A DNA stretch of 64,000 nucleotides from Arthrobacter sp. SO5 (GTDB lineage Bacteria > Actinomycetota > Actinomycetes > Actinomycetales > Micrococcaceae). The stretch is from positions 96,645 through 160,644 of the forward strand of contig NZ_MQTQ01000065.1 in the NCBI RefSeq assembly GCF_020532805.1, written 5' to 3'. Both the position numbers and the translations under genes were made by a program. The notes under the pieces are model-generated. The model had not been told where the DNA came from and ran no database searches. It worked only from the letters and a program-made list of their open reading frames with translations. Of the stretch, positions 40,303-49,292 are shown one piece after another (within the stretch, counting starts at the first letter, position 1; every line of letters starts with the position of its first letter).

Positions 40303-40343
40303 CAAAAACGAAAGGTGGCCGCCCCCGCAGGGACGGCCACCTT
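40303..40343 (-). terminator. Intrinsic terminator of rpsA
   Basis: On the minus strand, AAGGTGGCCG and CGGCCACCTT form a perfect 10-bp stem (40312-40321 with 40334-40343) followed by TCGTTTTTGGG, a classical hairpin with T run, 67 bp after the rpsA stop. Confidence 0.9.
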
Positions 40344-40409
40344 CACGGTGCTACTTCAAGCTACCAACTGCCAGGACCCAGGGAGCGGACTCCCCGGAAC
40401 CAGGGGCAA

Positions 40410-41891
40410 TTAGTTGCCGGTCAGCTTCTCGCGCAGTGCTGCAAGAGCCTCGTCGGAAGCGAGCGTGCCGCCACCGGTGTTGGACTCGGCTGCAGCCGGC
40501 TCGGAGGAGTAGCTGGTGGTGCCGGAGTCGCTCTCGCCGGACGTTGCAGCTGCAGCGTCGTCGGCAGCGTGCTGGGCAACCTGCTTCTTGTGGGCTTCCC
40601 AGCGGGTCTGGGCATCAGCGTACTGCTGCTCCCAGGCGGCGCGCTGCGTCTCGTAGCCTTCAAGCCACTCGTTGGACTCCGGATCGAAGCCCTCCGGGTA
40701 CTTGTAGTTGCCCTCTTCGTCGTACTCTGCGGCCATGCCGTAGAGAGCCGGATCGAATTCGGTGGACTCGGCGTCGACGCCCTCGTTGGCCTGCTTGAGG
40801 GACAGCGAGATGCGGCGGCGCTCGAGGTCGATGTCGATGACCTTGACGAACAGCTCGTCGCCAACGGAGACAACCTGCTCGGCCAGCTCAACGTGGCGCA
40901 CGGCGAGCTCGGAGATGTGGACCAGGCCTTCGATGCCGTCCTCAACGCGAACGAACGCGCCGAACGGAACCAGCTTGGTGACCTTACCCGGTACAACCTG
41001 CCCGAGGGCGTGGGTGCGGGCGAAGGTCTGCCACGGATCTTCCTGCGTAGCCTTGAGCGACAGGGAGACGCGCTCGCGGTCCAGGTCAACCTCGAGAACC
41101 TCGACGGTGACTTCCTGGCCAACTTCGACAACCTCGGACGGGTGGTCGATGTGCTTCCAGGACAGCTCGGAAACGTGAACGAGGCCGTCTACGCCGCCCA
41201 GGTCCACGAAGGCACCGAAGTTGACGATGGAGGAAACGACGCCGGGACGGACCTGGCCCTTTTCCAGCTTGTTGAGGAACGTGGAGCGGACCTCGGACTG
41301 GGTCTGCTCGAGCCATGCACGGCGGGACAGCACAACGTTGTTGCGGTTCTTGTCCAGCTCGATGATCTTGGCTTCGATCTTCTGACCGATGTACGGAGCG
41401 AGGTCGCGCACACGGCGCATCTCGACGAGGGATGCGGGCAGGAAGCCGCGCAGACCGATGTCGAGGATAAGACCACCCTTGACAACCTCGATGACGGTAC
41501 CGGTGACGACGCCGTCTTCTTCCTTGACCTTCTCGATGTCGCCCCAGGCGCGCTCGTACTGAGCACGCTTCTTGGAGAGGATCAGGCGGCCTTCTTTGTC
41601 TTCCTTGGTGAGCACCAGGGCCTCGACCAGATCGCCAACGGAAACAACTTCCGAGGGATCAACGTCGTGCTTGATGGACAGCTCGCGGGAGGGAATGACA
41701 CCTTCGGTCTTGTAACCGATGTCGAGCAGAACTTCGTCGCGGTCGACCTTGACGACGGTACCTTCGACGAGATCTCCGTCGTTGAAGTACTTGATGGTGG
41801 CGTCGACTGCTGCGAGGAAGTCCTCAGCGTTACCGATGTCGTTAATCGCGACGACGGGGGTACCGGGCTTCTCGGTGGAGGTGATGGTCAT
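40410..41891 (-). CDS. rpsA: 30S ribosomal protein S1
   Basis: RNA-binding ribosomal protein that helps bind and unfold mRNA during initiation. The 493-residue product has four S1 (OB-fold) repeats, roughly residues 35-105, 122-188, 207-277 and 292-364, seen as GTVVKVDRDEVLLDIGYK, GTVIEVVKGGLILDIGLRG, GVVSSIVNFGAFVDLGGVDG and GKVTKLVPFGAFVRVEDGIEG. The C-terminal tail of about 120 residues is acidic and Gln/Ala/Ser-rich, as in other actinobacterial S1. ATG 41891 follows CGGAG. Four repeats rather than the six of E. coli S1 is normal for this phylum. Single-gene unit with its own promoter and terminator. Confidence 0.97.
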   Translation of the reverse strand: MTITSTEKPGTPVVAINDIGNAEDFLAAVDATIKYFNDGDLVEGTVVKVDRDEVLLDIGYKTEGVIPSRELSIKHDVDPSEVVSVGDLVEALVLTKEDKEGRLILSKKRAQYERAWGDIEKVKEEDGVVTGTVIEVVKGGLILDIGLRGFLPASLVEMRRVRDLAPYIGQKIEAKIIELDKNRNNVVLSRRAWLEQTQSEVRSTFLNKLEKGQVRPGVVSSIVNFGAFVDLGGVDGLVHVSELSWKHIDHPSEVVEVGQEVTVEVLEVDLDRERVSLSLKATQEDPWQTFARTHALGQVVPGKVTKLVPFGAFVRVEDGIEGLVHISELAVRHVELAEQVVSVGDELFVKVIDIDLERRRISLSLKQANEGVDAESTEFDPALYGMAAEYDEEGNYKYPEGFDPESNEWLEGYETQRAAWEQQYADAQTRWEAHKKQVAQHAADDAAAATSGESDSGTTSYSSEPAAAESNTGGGTLASDEALAALREKLTGN

Positions 41892-42048
41892 GTAGTAGGG
41901 GCTCCGTTGTGGATAGTAAGTCGGTCAGGCAAACCGCTGCGCTCGCATTATGGAATGCAGGCGAAGAATACGGCGTCTCAGCAAGTGATCCGCCGGGTCA
42001 TCCTGATTTTGTGGATTGTCGATGCGCGCACGTAGTACGCGCCCGATT

Positions 42049-42078
42049 AGTCTAGTCGTTTACGCCAAGGCCGGTCAA
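42049..42078 (-). promoter_or_regulatory. Predicted rpsA promoter
   Basis: On the minus strand TTGACC (42073-42078) and TAGACT (42049-42054) are 18 bp apart, a good match to the housekeeping actinobacterial promoter, about 160 bp before the rpsA start. Confidence 0.55.
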
Positions 42079-42122
42079 AGCGCAACGGGTCGGGCCGGGC
42101 CCGGGTGGCGCCCGACGTGGGC

Positions 42123-43412
42123 CTAGAAGTGCGTGAGGCAGTGCGGGGCGCGTTCGACGGCGAACATGAGCCGCGCTTTGAGCGCGGCCCCCCGGGCGTG
42201 CTCCGTGATGCGGCCGGCCGCTTCGAGCGTCACGGGACAGACGCCGCCCAGATAGATCGAGCCGAGTTCGGCGACGTCGAGGGTCAGTTCGGGTTCGGCG
42301 CCGGCCGGAGCGGGTGCCACCGTGGCGTCGCCGTCGCGGACCGTGAGGACGAACGTGCCGTCCGCAAAGCCGAGGCTGTCCGTGATGCCAAGGACAAGTG
42401 TTCCGTCAGCGGAGTAGCGGCGCGCGCCGAGGGCTGCAGCAGTGTCCAGGACCCTGAGCCAGAGCATGTCCACGTGGCTGGAGGCATCGACGCAGCGCGG
42501 GTCCTCGAGGGCCCAGGCCAGCGGGTCATCCACCGGTGCCTCTGCCCAGCTGACCCGCTGAACGAGGTCGATGCTGCCGAGAAACTGCCAGAGCTCCAGG
42601 TAAGCGGCGTCGGTCGCCGCCACGAGGTCCACGATGTCCACCGTGAACGGTTTGCTCTCCCAGCCGGAGAACTTGTAGGCAACATAACCGTCCACCGTGC
42701 CGGCGGCGTCGTAGTGCAGGGCGCACGTGATTCCCTCATCCTCGGCACCGTCCCGTCCGAGGGTTCCCGAGCTGCGCTGCCGGTACGCGTCCTGGCGCAC
42801 GATGGACCCCGGCGTGACCCGGTGGACGCGTTCGAAGACGCCGGGGGCCAGTTCCAGGAGGACTTTCCGGTCGGCGATTTCCACTGAGCCGGTCGGGGCG
42901 TGCCTCAGCCGGAACCGCGGGCCGGTGTCCACCTTGATGCTACGCTCGAACGTCGCGACGCCGAAGCCGAACCGTCCGTAGATGGAGGCCTCCGACGCCG
43001 TCAGGGCAGCGATCGCGAGTCCGTCGGCCCTGGACGCGGCCAGGTCCCCGGTCATCATCCGGCGCAGGAGCCCCTGGCGGCGGTGGGTTCCGCGGACGGT
43101 CACGGCGGTGATCAGCTGCGCTTCGAGCTGCCTACCGTGGCCCACGTTCAGGTCTTTGCGCAGAGTCCCGAAGGTTGCCACCGGAATGTCGGCAGCCAGG
43201 GAGTGGGCGGCGACGGAACCGGTCTGGTAGACCCCCGTCATCTCACGATTGTCCACCCGGTACATGGCCATGACCTTGTCCACGAACTCGTCCTTGTGCC
43301 GTTCGTCGTAGAAACCGACGCCGACGCCGCGCAGCCAGGAAACCCCCAGGGCGTAGTCCGGTTCACCCTTTTCGGCCGCACGGAACCGCCTGAGCTCGTA
43401 CTTCTCTGCCAC
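42123..43412 (-). CDS. Eis-like GNAT N-acetyltransferase
   Basis: 429-residue protein with the Eis layout: an N-terminal GNAT domain (acetyl-CoA loop VTVRGTHRRQGLLRRMM near residue 95), a second degenerate GNAT domain and a C-terminal sterol-carrier-like domain. It ends in ...APHCLTHF; in mycobacterial Eis the C-terminal Phe carboxylate takes part in catalysis, and a C-terminal Phe is kept here. The Tyr in SEASIYGRFGFG near residue 130 fits the Eis general acid. Eis acetylates aminoglycosides at several positions and also protein lysines; activity here is not proven. GTG 43412 follows GGGGGAG. polA lies upstream, with a palindrome in between. Confidence 0.88.
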   Translation of the reverse strand: MAEKYELRRFRAAEKGEPDYALGVSWLRGVGVGFYDERHKDEFVDKVMAMYRVDNREMTGVYQTGSVAAHSLAADIPVATFGTLRKDLNVGHGRQLEAQLITAVTVRGTHRRQGLLRRMMTGDLAASRADGLAIAALTASEASIYGRFGFGVATFERSIKVDTGPRFRLRHAPTGSVEIADRKVLLELAPGVFERVHRVTPGSIVRQDAYRQRSSGTLGRDGAEDEGITCALHYDAAGTVDGYVAYKFSGWESKPFTVDIVDLVAATDAAYLELWQFLGSIDLVQRVSWAEAPVDDPLAWALEDPRCVDASSHVDMLWLRVLDTAAALGARRYSADGTLVLGITDSLGFADGTFVLTVRDGDATVAPAPAGAEPELTLDVAELGSIYLGGVCPVTLEAAGRITEHARGAALKARLMFAVERAPHCLTHF

Positions 43413-43436
43413 GTGTTTCTCCCCCGAAGATCTTGC

Positions 43437-43458
43437 GGTGCCGGGGATCCCCGGCACC
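43437..43458. terminator. 22-bp palindrome between polA and the Eis-like gene
   Basis: Perfectly self-complementary GGTGCCGGGGATCCCCGGCACC type sequence 16 bp after the polA stop and 24 bp before the next start. Likely polA terminator or attenuator; no T run follows. Confidence 0.5.
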
Positions 43459-43473
43459 GTGATGCCTGGACCG

Positions 43474-46305
43474 CTAGTGCCCTGCCTCGTACCAGCTGGA
43501 GCCGATGCCGATCTGGACCTCCAGCGGGACCGTCAGCTCGGCCGCCAGTCCCATCTGTTCGGTCACGAGCTTCTCCACGGCCACACGCTCACCGTGCGCG
43601 ACTTCGAGGACCAGTTCATCATGGACCTGCAGCAGCATCCTTGACTTCAGCCCCTGCTCGGCCAGCGCAGAAGAGACGCCCAGCATGGCCCGCTTGATGA
43701 TGTCCGCGGCCGATCCCTGGATCGGGGAATTCAGCGCAATCCGCTCCGCGTTCTCGCGCAGCTGGCGGTCAGTGCTGGTGAGGTCCGGAAGGTAACGGCG
43801 GCGGCCCTCGATGGTCGCGGTGTAACCGTCGATTCTGGCCTGGTCAACCACGCCGCGGAGGTAGTCGCGGACGGCGCCGAACCGGTCGAAGTAGTCCTTC
43901 ATGAGGGTCCGTGCCTCGTCGACGGAAATCTCGAGCTGCTTGGAGAGCCCGAACGAGGTCAGGCCGTAGGCGAGGCCGTAGGACATGGCCTTGACCTTGG
44001 AACGCATAGCGCTGGTCACCTGGTCTGTGGGTACGTGGAAGATGTTGGAACCCACGAACCGGTGGAGGTCTTCGCCGTCCTTGTAGGCCTGGATCAGGCC
44101 GGGGTCGCCGGAAAGGTGCGCCATGATCCGCATTTCGATCTGCGAATAGTCGGCGGAGAGCAGGGTTTCATAGCCTTCGCTGACGACGAAAATGCTGCGG
44201 ACGCGCCGGCCTTCCTCGCTGCGGATGGGGATGTTCTGCAGGTTGGGGTTGTTGGAGGAGATCCGGCCCGTGGCGGCCACGTTTTGCGCGTAGGTGGTGT
44301 GGATCCGGCCGTCGTCCGTGACGGACTTCTTGAGTGACTCCAGCATCTGGCGCAGCTTCGAGGACTCGCGGTGCGCCATCAGCTGGACCAGGAATTCGTG
44401 CCCGGTCTTGTCCAGCAGGTTCTTGAGCGACGCGGCGTCGGTGGTGTAGCCCGACTTGATCTTCTTGGTCTTGGGCAGCCCCAGTTCCTCGAACAGCACG
44501 GTCTGCAGCTGCTTCGGTGACCCCAGGTTCACTTCGTGGCCGATCGCGGCGAAAGCAAGCTCCTGGGCGTTGTCAATCACCTTGGCAAGATCCGCCAGCT
44601 GCTCATCCATGCGCGGCATGTCGATGGCGATTCCCGCGAGTTCCATGTCGGCCAGGACCCGGCTGACCGGCAGCTCCAGGCTGGTCAGTAGTTCCTGGGC
44701 CTTGCGTTCGGTCAGTTCCGTTTCGAAGTAATGGCTGAGGGCCTGGACGACGGCGGCCACGTGGACCAGCGCGCCGGCGGCGGCGGCGTCATCGCCGTCG
44801 AACGCCAGCTCCAACTGGCCGGCCTTGGCGGCCTCGGTCGAGACGCTGATGTTCAGGTGGTGCTGGGCCAGTTCGGCGAGTTCGTAGCTGCGGCGGTCAG
44901 GCTGAAGGAGGTACCCGGAGATTGACGTGTCGTCCACCACGCCTTCCAGGCCCAGGCCGCGGTTGGCGAGTGCTTTGAGGGCAGCCTTGTAGCCATGCAT
45001 GACTTTAGGCGCGGCTGCGTCCTTGAGCCAGCCGGCCAGGACGTTCTCGGCTGCGGCGTCCTGGCCGGTGAGGTCGATGTACGCCGCCGCCCCGCCGTGG
45101 ACGATCGCCAGCGCGGCGGCATCCTCGCCGATCCGCCCCGGCACGAGGTCAACGGCGACGGCTGAACGCTTGCCGGCCGCCGCTTCGAGGAAAGCGGCGA
45201 GCTCGGCAGCGCCCGAAGGGACAGTGAAGTCCGGGGTCGCGAGGCTTTCCCGCTCGGTTTCAGGTAGCTCACTGCCGTAGAGGGCGAAGAGCCGGGTGCG
45301 GATGGTCTTGAATTCGAGGGTGTCGAAAAGCTCCTCGATGGCGGCCTGGTCCGGCCGCGGTTCCGCAAGCTCCTCCAGCGTCACCGGAAGATCCAGGTCT
45401 GTGTGGAGCCTGTTCAGCCGCCGGTTGCGCAAGACGCCCTCAACGTTTTCGCGGAGCGCGTCCCCGACCTTCCCGCCGATCGCGTCGAGGTTTTCCAGAA
45501 CCCCCTCCAGCCCGCCGTAGAGATTGATCCACTTGGCCGCCGTCTTGGGGCCCACACCGGGAACGCCGGGGAGGTTGTCCGCTGACTCCCCTACCAGTGC
45601 GGCGAGGTCCGAATACTGGGCGGGGCTGACAAAGTACTTTTCCTGGATGGCCGAGGCATCCAGGCGCGGAATGTCGCTGACGCCCTTCTTGGGGTACAGC
45701 ACGAACACGTTGTCCGTGATGAGCTGGAAGGCATCACGGTCACCCGACACCAGGAGTACCTCGAAACCGGCTTTGTCCCCCATCGTGGCGAGGGTGGCGA
45801 GGATGTCGTCGGCTTCGTAGCCGGGCATTTTGATGGTCTTGATGCCCCACGCGCCCATGACCTTGTCGATGAGGTCGATCTGGCCGCTCATCTCCCGGGG
45901 AGTTTCGTTGCGGCCCCCCTTGTAGTCGCTGTATTCGGCTTTGCGGTGGGTGGTGTCGTCCGAGACGTCGAAGGCCACGGCAATGTGGGTGGGTTTCTGT
46001 TCCTTGATGAGGTTGATCAGCATGGACGTGAAGCCGTGTACGGCGTTGGTGTGCTGCCCCGTGGCGGTGGAGAACTTATCCGCCGGCAACGCGAAGAACG
46101 CACGGAATGCCATGGAATGGCCGTCGAGGACCATCAGCCGGGGCTGGCCGGTGAGGGGAATCACGGGTGCCTCAGTCGCGGAAACCGGCCCCGCGGCCGG
46201 GCTGGACTTGCCGGCGGCCGTGTCCGCAGTCACCGAATCGGACTCAGGCGCCGGGAAGATGTCTGCTGCGGATGGGGCAAGGGCCGGTTTGGTAGTTTCG
46301 CTCAC
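43474..46305 (-). CDS. polA: DNA polymerase I
   Basis: Repair and Okazaki-fragment polymerase with an N-terminal 5' nuclease. From GTG 46305 the product has 943 residues. A Ser/Ala/Pro-rich tail of about 55 residues is followed by the 5' nuclease (LMVLDGHSMAFRAFFAL, GYEADDILATLA), a central exonuclease-fold domain and the polymerase domain (SADYSQIEMRIMAHLSGD, KAMSYGLAYGLTSFGLS, LLQVHDELVLEV). The exonuclease domain reads VAVDLVPGR where active enzymes have D-x-E, so proofreading is probably lost, as in other actinobacterial PolA. The frame also allows an ATG at 46341 with no better ribosome site. Divergent from the thioesterase gene. Confidence 0.96.
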   Translation of the reverse strand: MSETTKPALAPSAADIFPAPESDSVTADTAAGKSSPAAGPVSATEAPVIPLTGQPRLMVLDGHSMAFRAFFALPADKFSTATGQHTNAVHGFTSMLINLIKEQKPTHIAVAFDVSDDTTHRKAEYSDYKGGRNETPREMSGQIDLIDKVMGAWGIKTIKMPGYEADDILATLATMGDKAGFEVLLVSGDRDAFQLITDNVFVLYPKKGVSDIPRLDASAIQEKYFVSPAQYSDLAALVGESADNLPGVPGVGPKTAAKWINLYGGLEGVLENLDAIGGKVGDALRENVEGVLRNRRLNRLHTDLDLPVTLEELAEPRPDQAAIEELFDTLEFKTIRTRLFALYGSELPETERESLATPDFTVPSGAAELAAFLEAAAGKRSAVAVDLVPGRIGEDAAALAIVHGGAAAYIDLTGQDAAAENVLAGWLKDAAAPKVMHGYKAALKALANRGLGLEGVVDDTSISGYLLQPDRRSYELAELAQHHLNISVSTEAAKAGQLELAFDGDDAAAAGALVHVAAVVQALSHYFETELTERKAQELLTSLELPVSRVLADMELAGIAIDMPRMDEQLADLAKVIDNAQELAFAAIGHEVNLGSPKQLQTVLFEELGLPKTKKIKSGYTTDAASLKNLLDKTGHEFLVQLMAHRESSKLRQMLESLKKSVTDDGRIHTTYAQNVAATGRISSNNPNLQNIPIRSEEGRRVRSIFVVSEGYETLLSADYSQIEMRIMAHLSGDPGLIQAYKDGEDLHRFVGSNIFHVPTDQVTSAMRSKVKAMSYGLAYGLTSFGLSKQLEISVDEARTLMKDYFDRFGAVRDYLRGVVDQARIDGYTATIEGRRRYLPDLTSTDRQLRENAERIALNSPIQGSAADIIKRAMLGVSSALAEQGLKSRMLLQVHDELVLEVAHGERVAVEKLVTEQMGLAAELTVPLEVQIGIGSSWYEAGH

Positions 46306-46324
46306 AGGTGCCAGCCTAGTTCCC

Positions 46325-46789
46325 ATGATGGACAATTTCACGCCCGGCCCTTACGCGGCCGAACTGTCGGCCGCCGGGGTTCCCGACGAAATGCATGATT
46401 GGCTCGGCCAGTACGGTGTCGGCGCCCTGGTGGTGAAGATGGGGATCCGGTTCCTGGAATTGAGCCCCCAGCGGACAGTGGCCACCATGCCTGTGGAAGG
46501 GAACACCCAGGTGGCCGGCATCCTGCATGGCGGCGCGCACGTGGTCCTGGCCGAGACGCTGGGGTCCTTTGCCGCGGGCATGCACGCCGGCCCCGGACGC
46601 CACGCCCTCGGGGTCGACGTCGGCGCGACGCACCACCGCTCGATCTCCGCTGGCACCGTGACCGGAACCTGCACGGCCATCCATCTGGGACGCACCCTCA
46701 CCACGCACGAGATCGTCATGACGGACGGGCAGGGCCGCCGGCTGTCGACCGCCCGGATCACGAATCTGATCCGGGACAACGCCGAGTAG
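46325..46789 (+). CDS. Hotdog-fold thioesterase (PaaI/YdiI-like)
   Basis: 154-residue hotdog-fold protein. Seen: GIRFLELSPQRTVATMPVEGN near residue 38, the active-site helix GILHGGAHVVLAETLGS near residue 65 (HGG...E), and VGATHHRSISAGTVTGTC near residue 100. Such enzymes cleave acyl-CoA thioesters, for example in menaquinone synthesis or phenylacetate breakdown; the substrate cannot be assigned. Two adjacent ATGs (46325, 46328) are possible; the start is 19 bp from polA's on the other strand. Confidence 0.87.
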   Translation: MMDNFTPGPYAAELSAAGVPDEMHDWLGQYGVGALVVKMGIRFLELSPQRTVATMPVEGNTQVAGILHGGAHVVLAETLGSFAAGMHAGPGRHALGVDVGATHHRSISAGTVTGTCTAIHLGRTLTTHEIVMTDGQGRRLSTARITNLIRDNAE

Positions 46790-46838
46790 GGGCGGCGGCT
46801 TCGCGCTCCGGAGAGCCGGCGTTCGACGGCGGACCGCC

Positions 46839-47390
46839 TCAGGCGCGCTTGCCGGCGAAACGGTACCGCAGCTCCACGATCCCCCGGCCCATGGTGTGGG
46901 ATGAGATCAACTCCATCGGCGCCGTCGGGCCGGACATGGGAAGCACGGGTTTCCCGCTGCCCAGGACCACGGGAATGATCGAGACGATCAACTCGTCCAG
47001 CGCGCCGGCGTCGGCGAACTGTGCTGCGAGGACTCCCCCGCCGACGATCCAGACATTCCGGCCGGCCGCCTCTTCCTTCAGGTCCCCGACGAATTCGCCC
47101 ACGGGGCCCCGGACGAACGTCACGTCAGCTCCGTTCGGTGCCAGGTGCTCGTGGTGGGTGAACACCCAGCAGGGCGTGGAGGGGTAGGGCCAGTGGCCGG
47201 CTTCGTGTTCCATCAGCCAGGCGAAGGTTTCGCCGCCCATGACGATGCAGCCGACGTCGGACATGAAATCGTTGTAGCTTTCCATGCCGCCGGCGAAGCC
47301 GTCGAACTGGAGCAGCCAGTCCAGCTTGTCATCGGCGGTTGCGATGAACCCGTCCACGGACGAGGCCACGAAGTATTGGAGGCTCGACAT
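46839..47390 (-). CDS. Dihydrofolate reductase / RibD C-terminal domain-like protein
   Basis: 183-residue protein of the RibD_C/DHFR-like reductase group, which bind NADPH. Seen: FVASSVDGFIATADDKLDWLL at the N terminus, CIVMGGETFAWL near residue 48, VWIVGGGVLAAQFADAGALDE near residue 112 and IIPVVLGSGKPVLP near residue 138. It stands alone, without riboflavin or folate genes nearby, so it is likely one of the many stand-alone members of unknown substrate. Confidence 0.85.
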   Translation of the reverse strand: MSSLQYFVASSVDGFIATADDKLDWLLQFDGFAGGMESYNDFMSDVGCIVMGGETFAWLMEHEAGHWPYPSTPCWVFTHHEHLAPNGADVTFVRGPVGEFVGDLKEEAAGRNVWIVGGGVLAAQFADAGALDELIVSIIPVVLGSGKPVLPMSGPTAPMELISSHTMGRGIVELRYRFAGKRA

Positions 47391-47475
47391 GGCCCCAGCC
47401 TAACGATTCATGGCCCGCGATCCCATCCTCCAGGAACGTCCTCCGGCAGCCCGTGGCCGGATTGTCACCCGATTA

Positions 47476-48159
47476 TCACCCGTGCGGGAGCCCTGCCGCA
47501 GGGCCGGCGTCAAGCATCCCCGCGATCCTCTCCTCCAGCGCGGCCAGTGTGGCTTCGGGCAGCACGATGAGCCCGTCCAGCTCGCGCCGCGCACGCTTGT
47601 AGGCGGTCTGCCGCTCGGCGGGAGTGGCGGCTGCGTCGGAGGCGATCCGGAGCAGCTTCCTGGCAGTCGCGAGCCGCTGGCGCTCCGGACCGGTGAATTT
47701 GCTGTCCTTGATCCGCTGCGCTTCCCGTTCGGCGACGTCGAAGGCCAGCTCGAACCCGCGCACCGCTGAGCGGTACTCGCCCAGCCGGGCCGTCGTCGTC
47801 ATGTCCCCGGCCGCCGCGGGTCGAAGCCCGTCGGCCTCCCGCTTGGCGCGCAGGAAGGCCACTGTGAGCGGCTCACGAACGTCCGTCATGACCGGAAAGT
47901 CGATGAGCTTTCCCACATCGAGCTCGTAGTCCAGCCAGCGCCGGTTCACCGCGTCATGGCCGGCCATCAGGGCCTGGACCTCGGCCTGGCTCGCCTGTTC
48001 CACTTCCGCGGCCCGGTTGCGCAGCTGGTACAGCTCGACGCGGCGGCGGTGGCGCCGTTCGCTGGCCCTGGTCCACGAGCGTGCCCAGCCGCCCATCAGC
48101 CCGCTCAGCGGAAAGATGAGCCACCAAAAATGAGTCACGAAGTCGAAGAAGTGGTCCAC
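47476..48159 (-). CDS. Membrane-anchored hypothetical protein with coiled-coil region
   Basis: I do not recognise a named family. The GTG at 48159 follows GGGAGG by 8 bases and gives 227 residues; the open frame extends further but without a site. Seen: one membrane segment at residues 5-22 (FFDFVTHFWWLIFPLSGLMGG), then a strongly basic stretch ERRHRRRVE, a helix-rich region with likely coiled coil (residues about 40-65 and 150-200) and no Cys. This suggests a short N-terminal anchor with a cytoplasmic helical domain. Single gene bounded by a hairpin on its upstream side. Confidence 0.72.
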   Translation of the reverse strand: MDHFFDFVTHFWWLIFPLSGLMGGWARSWTRASERRHRRRVELYQLRNRAAEVEQASQAEVQALMAGHDAVNRRWLDYELDVGKLIDFPVMTDVREPLTVAFLRAKREADGLRPAAAGDMTTTARLGEYRSAVRGFELAFDVAEREAQRIKDSKFTGPERQRLATARKLLRIASDAAATPAERQTAYKRARRELDGLIVLPEATLAALEERIAGMLDAGPAAGLPHG

Positions 48160-48189
48160 TGCATCATCCTCCCACCCGCCGGGGGCAGC

Positions 48190-48219
48190 GGAAAGCCCCC
48201 GCCGTGGAGGGGGCTTTCC
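48190..48219. terminator. Hairpin terminator after the universal stress gene
   Basis: GGAAAGCCCCC and GGGGGCTTTCC form a perfect 11-bp stem with an 8-base loop 42 bp after the universal stress gene stop. The plus strand continues CCTTCTCTTC; the minus strand lacks a T run. Probable terminator. Confidence 0.65.
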
Positions 48220-48260
48220 CTTCTCTTCAGACCCCGTAGCAACGGAAGGAGTGCCGGAGG

Positions 48261-49133
48261 TCACTCTTTGTCGTGCTTGACCTTATGCACCCGCGTGACA
48301 ATGGTGGCGCAGGGCAGGTTGAGCAGGACGGCGTGGGCTGTGGAGCCGAGCACGGTCCGGGAGACCCCGCCACGGCCGCGGCTCCCGATGACCAGCAGCC
48401 TGGCCTCGGAGGCAATATTCACGAGAGCTTTTGCCGGCTCGGTATCCGACTCGAGGCGCTGGTGGACCATCAGGTCGGGGTACTTCTCGCCCAGGCCCGC
48501 CCCCGATTCGGCAAGGACGATCCGGTCCTCTTCCATGATGGATTCGGCGAGTCCGCTCGTCGGCAACTTGCTTTCGACCCACCGCGCTGGGCTCTTGAAG
48601 GCGAGCACCACGGTCAATTCATCGCCGCCCCGATCCGCTTCTGCGGCAGCGAAGGCGACGGCCTGCAGCGACTCCTCCGAGCCATCCACCCCGACGACGA
48701 CGCCCTTGGCCACGCTCCCCCGTTTCTGCGGTATGACGGCGACCGGGCATTCCGTGGCGGAGACGATCTGCAGGGCACGGTCCGTCAGGGGACCGCCGTC
48801 CATCCAATGCTTGTCATGCGCGCCAACAACCACGATGGATGCTTCGTTGGACACCTCCCGCAGCACTGATCCCCCGCTGCCATGGCGAAGCTGGATTTCC
48901 ACCTTTACATCGGGGGCCTGCGCGACGGCGCTGGCCTGTGCTTCCTCGAGCATCTCCATTCCCGATTGCCTGATGAGCTCGTGGTACTGGAAATCCGGGG
49001 ACATCCAGCGGTCGTCCACGGCATGGATCAGGATCACCGGGAGCTTGAGGCGGGCAGCCCGCTGAAGGGCCCAGGTCAGGGCGGCTGCGCTTCCGGCTGA
49101 CCCGTTCACACCGACGACAATTGGTTTACTCAT
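48261..49133 (-). CDS. Universal stress protein with two tandem UspA domains
   Basis: 290-residue cytosolic protein with two UspA domains (residues about 1-140 and 148-288). Each has the ATP-binding type pattern: the first starts IVVGVNGSAGSAAAL and ends VVVGAHDKHWMDGG...CPVAVIP; the second starts VVVGVDGSEESLQAV and ends LVIGSRGRGGVSRTVLGSTA...CATIVTR. The second carries the full G-2x-G-9x-G(S/T) ATP motif, the first does not, so only the second is likely to bind ATP. Tandem Usp proteins in actinobacteria are often induced under hypoxia or stationary phase. ATG 49133 has only a weak GAGAG site. Divergent from the cyclase-like gene. Confidence 0.92.
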   Translation of the reverse strand: MSKPIVVGVNGSAGSAAALTWALQRAARLKLPVILIHAVDDRWMSPDFQYHELIRQSGMEMLEEAQASAVAQAPDVKVEIQLRHGSGGSVLREVSNEASIVVVGAHDKHWMDGGPLTDRALQIVSATECPVAVIPQKRGSVAKGVVVGVDGSEESLQAVAFAAAEADRGGDELTVVLAFKSPARWVESKLPTSGLAESIMEEDRIVLAESGAGLGEKYPDLMVHQRLESDTEPAKALVNIASEARLLVIGSRGRGGVSRTVLGSTAHAVLLNLPCATIVTRVHKVKHDKE

Positions 49134-49292
49134 TCTGAATCCAGCTCTCTTCCCTGCGTGATCGCTTCGACACGGCACACCCCAAAAGCCACGCCAAGGG
49201 GTCGCCGACAGTTCAGTCTGCGCCGTTGGTCGGGCCCCGGTTAGGGCCTTAAGCCCTTCACACCACACGCGCGCCCCGCGTAGCGTCGAATC

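Noticed and set aside
44999..45280. Plus-strand frames within polA
   Set aside because: Shadows of the polA frame without motifs.
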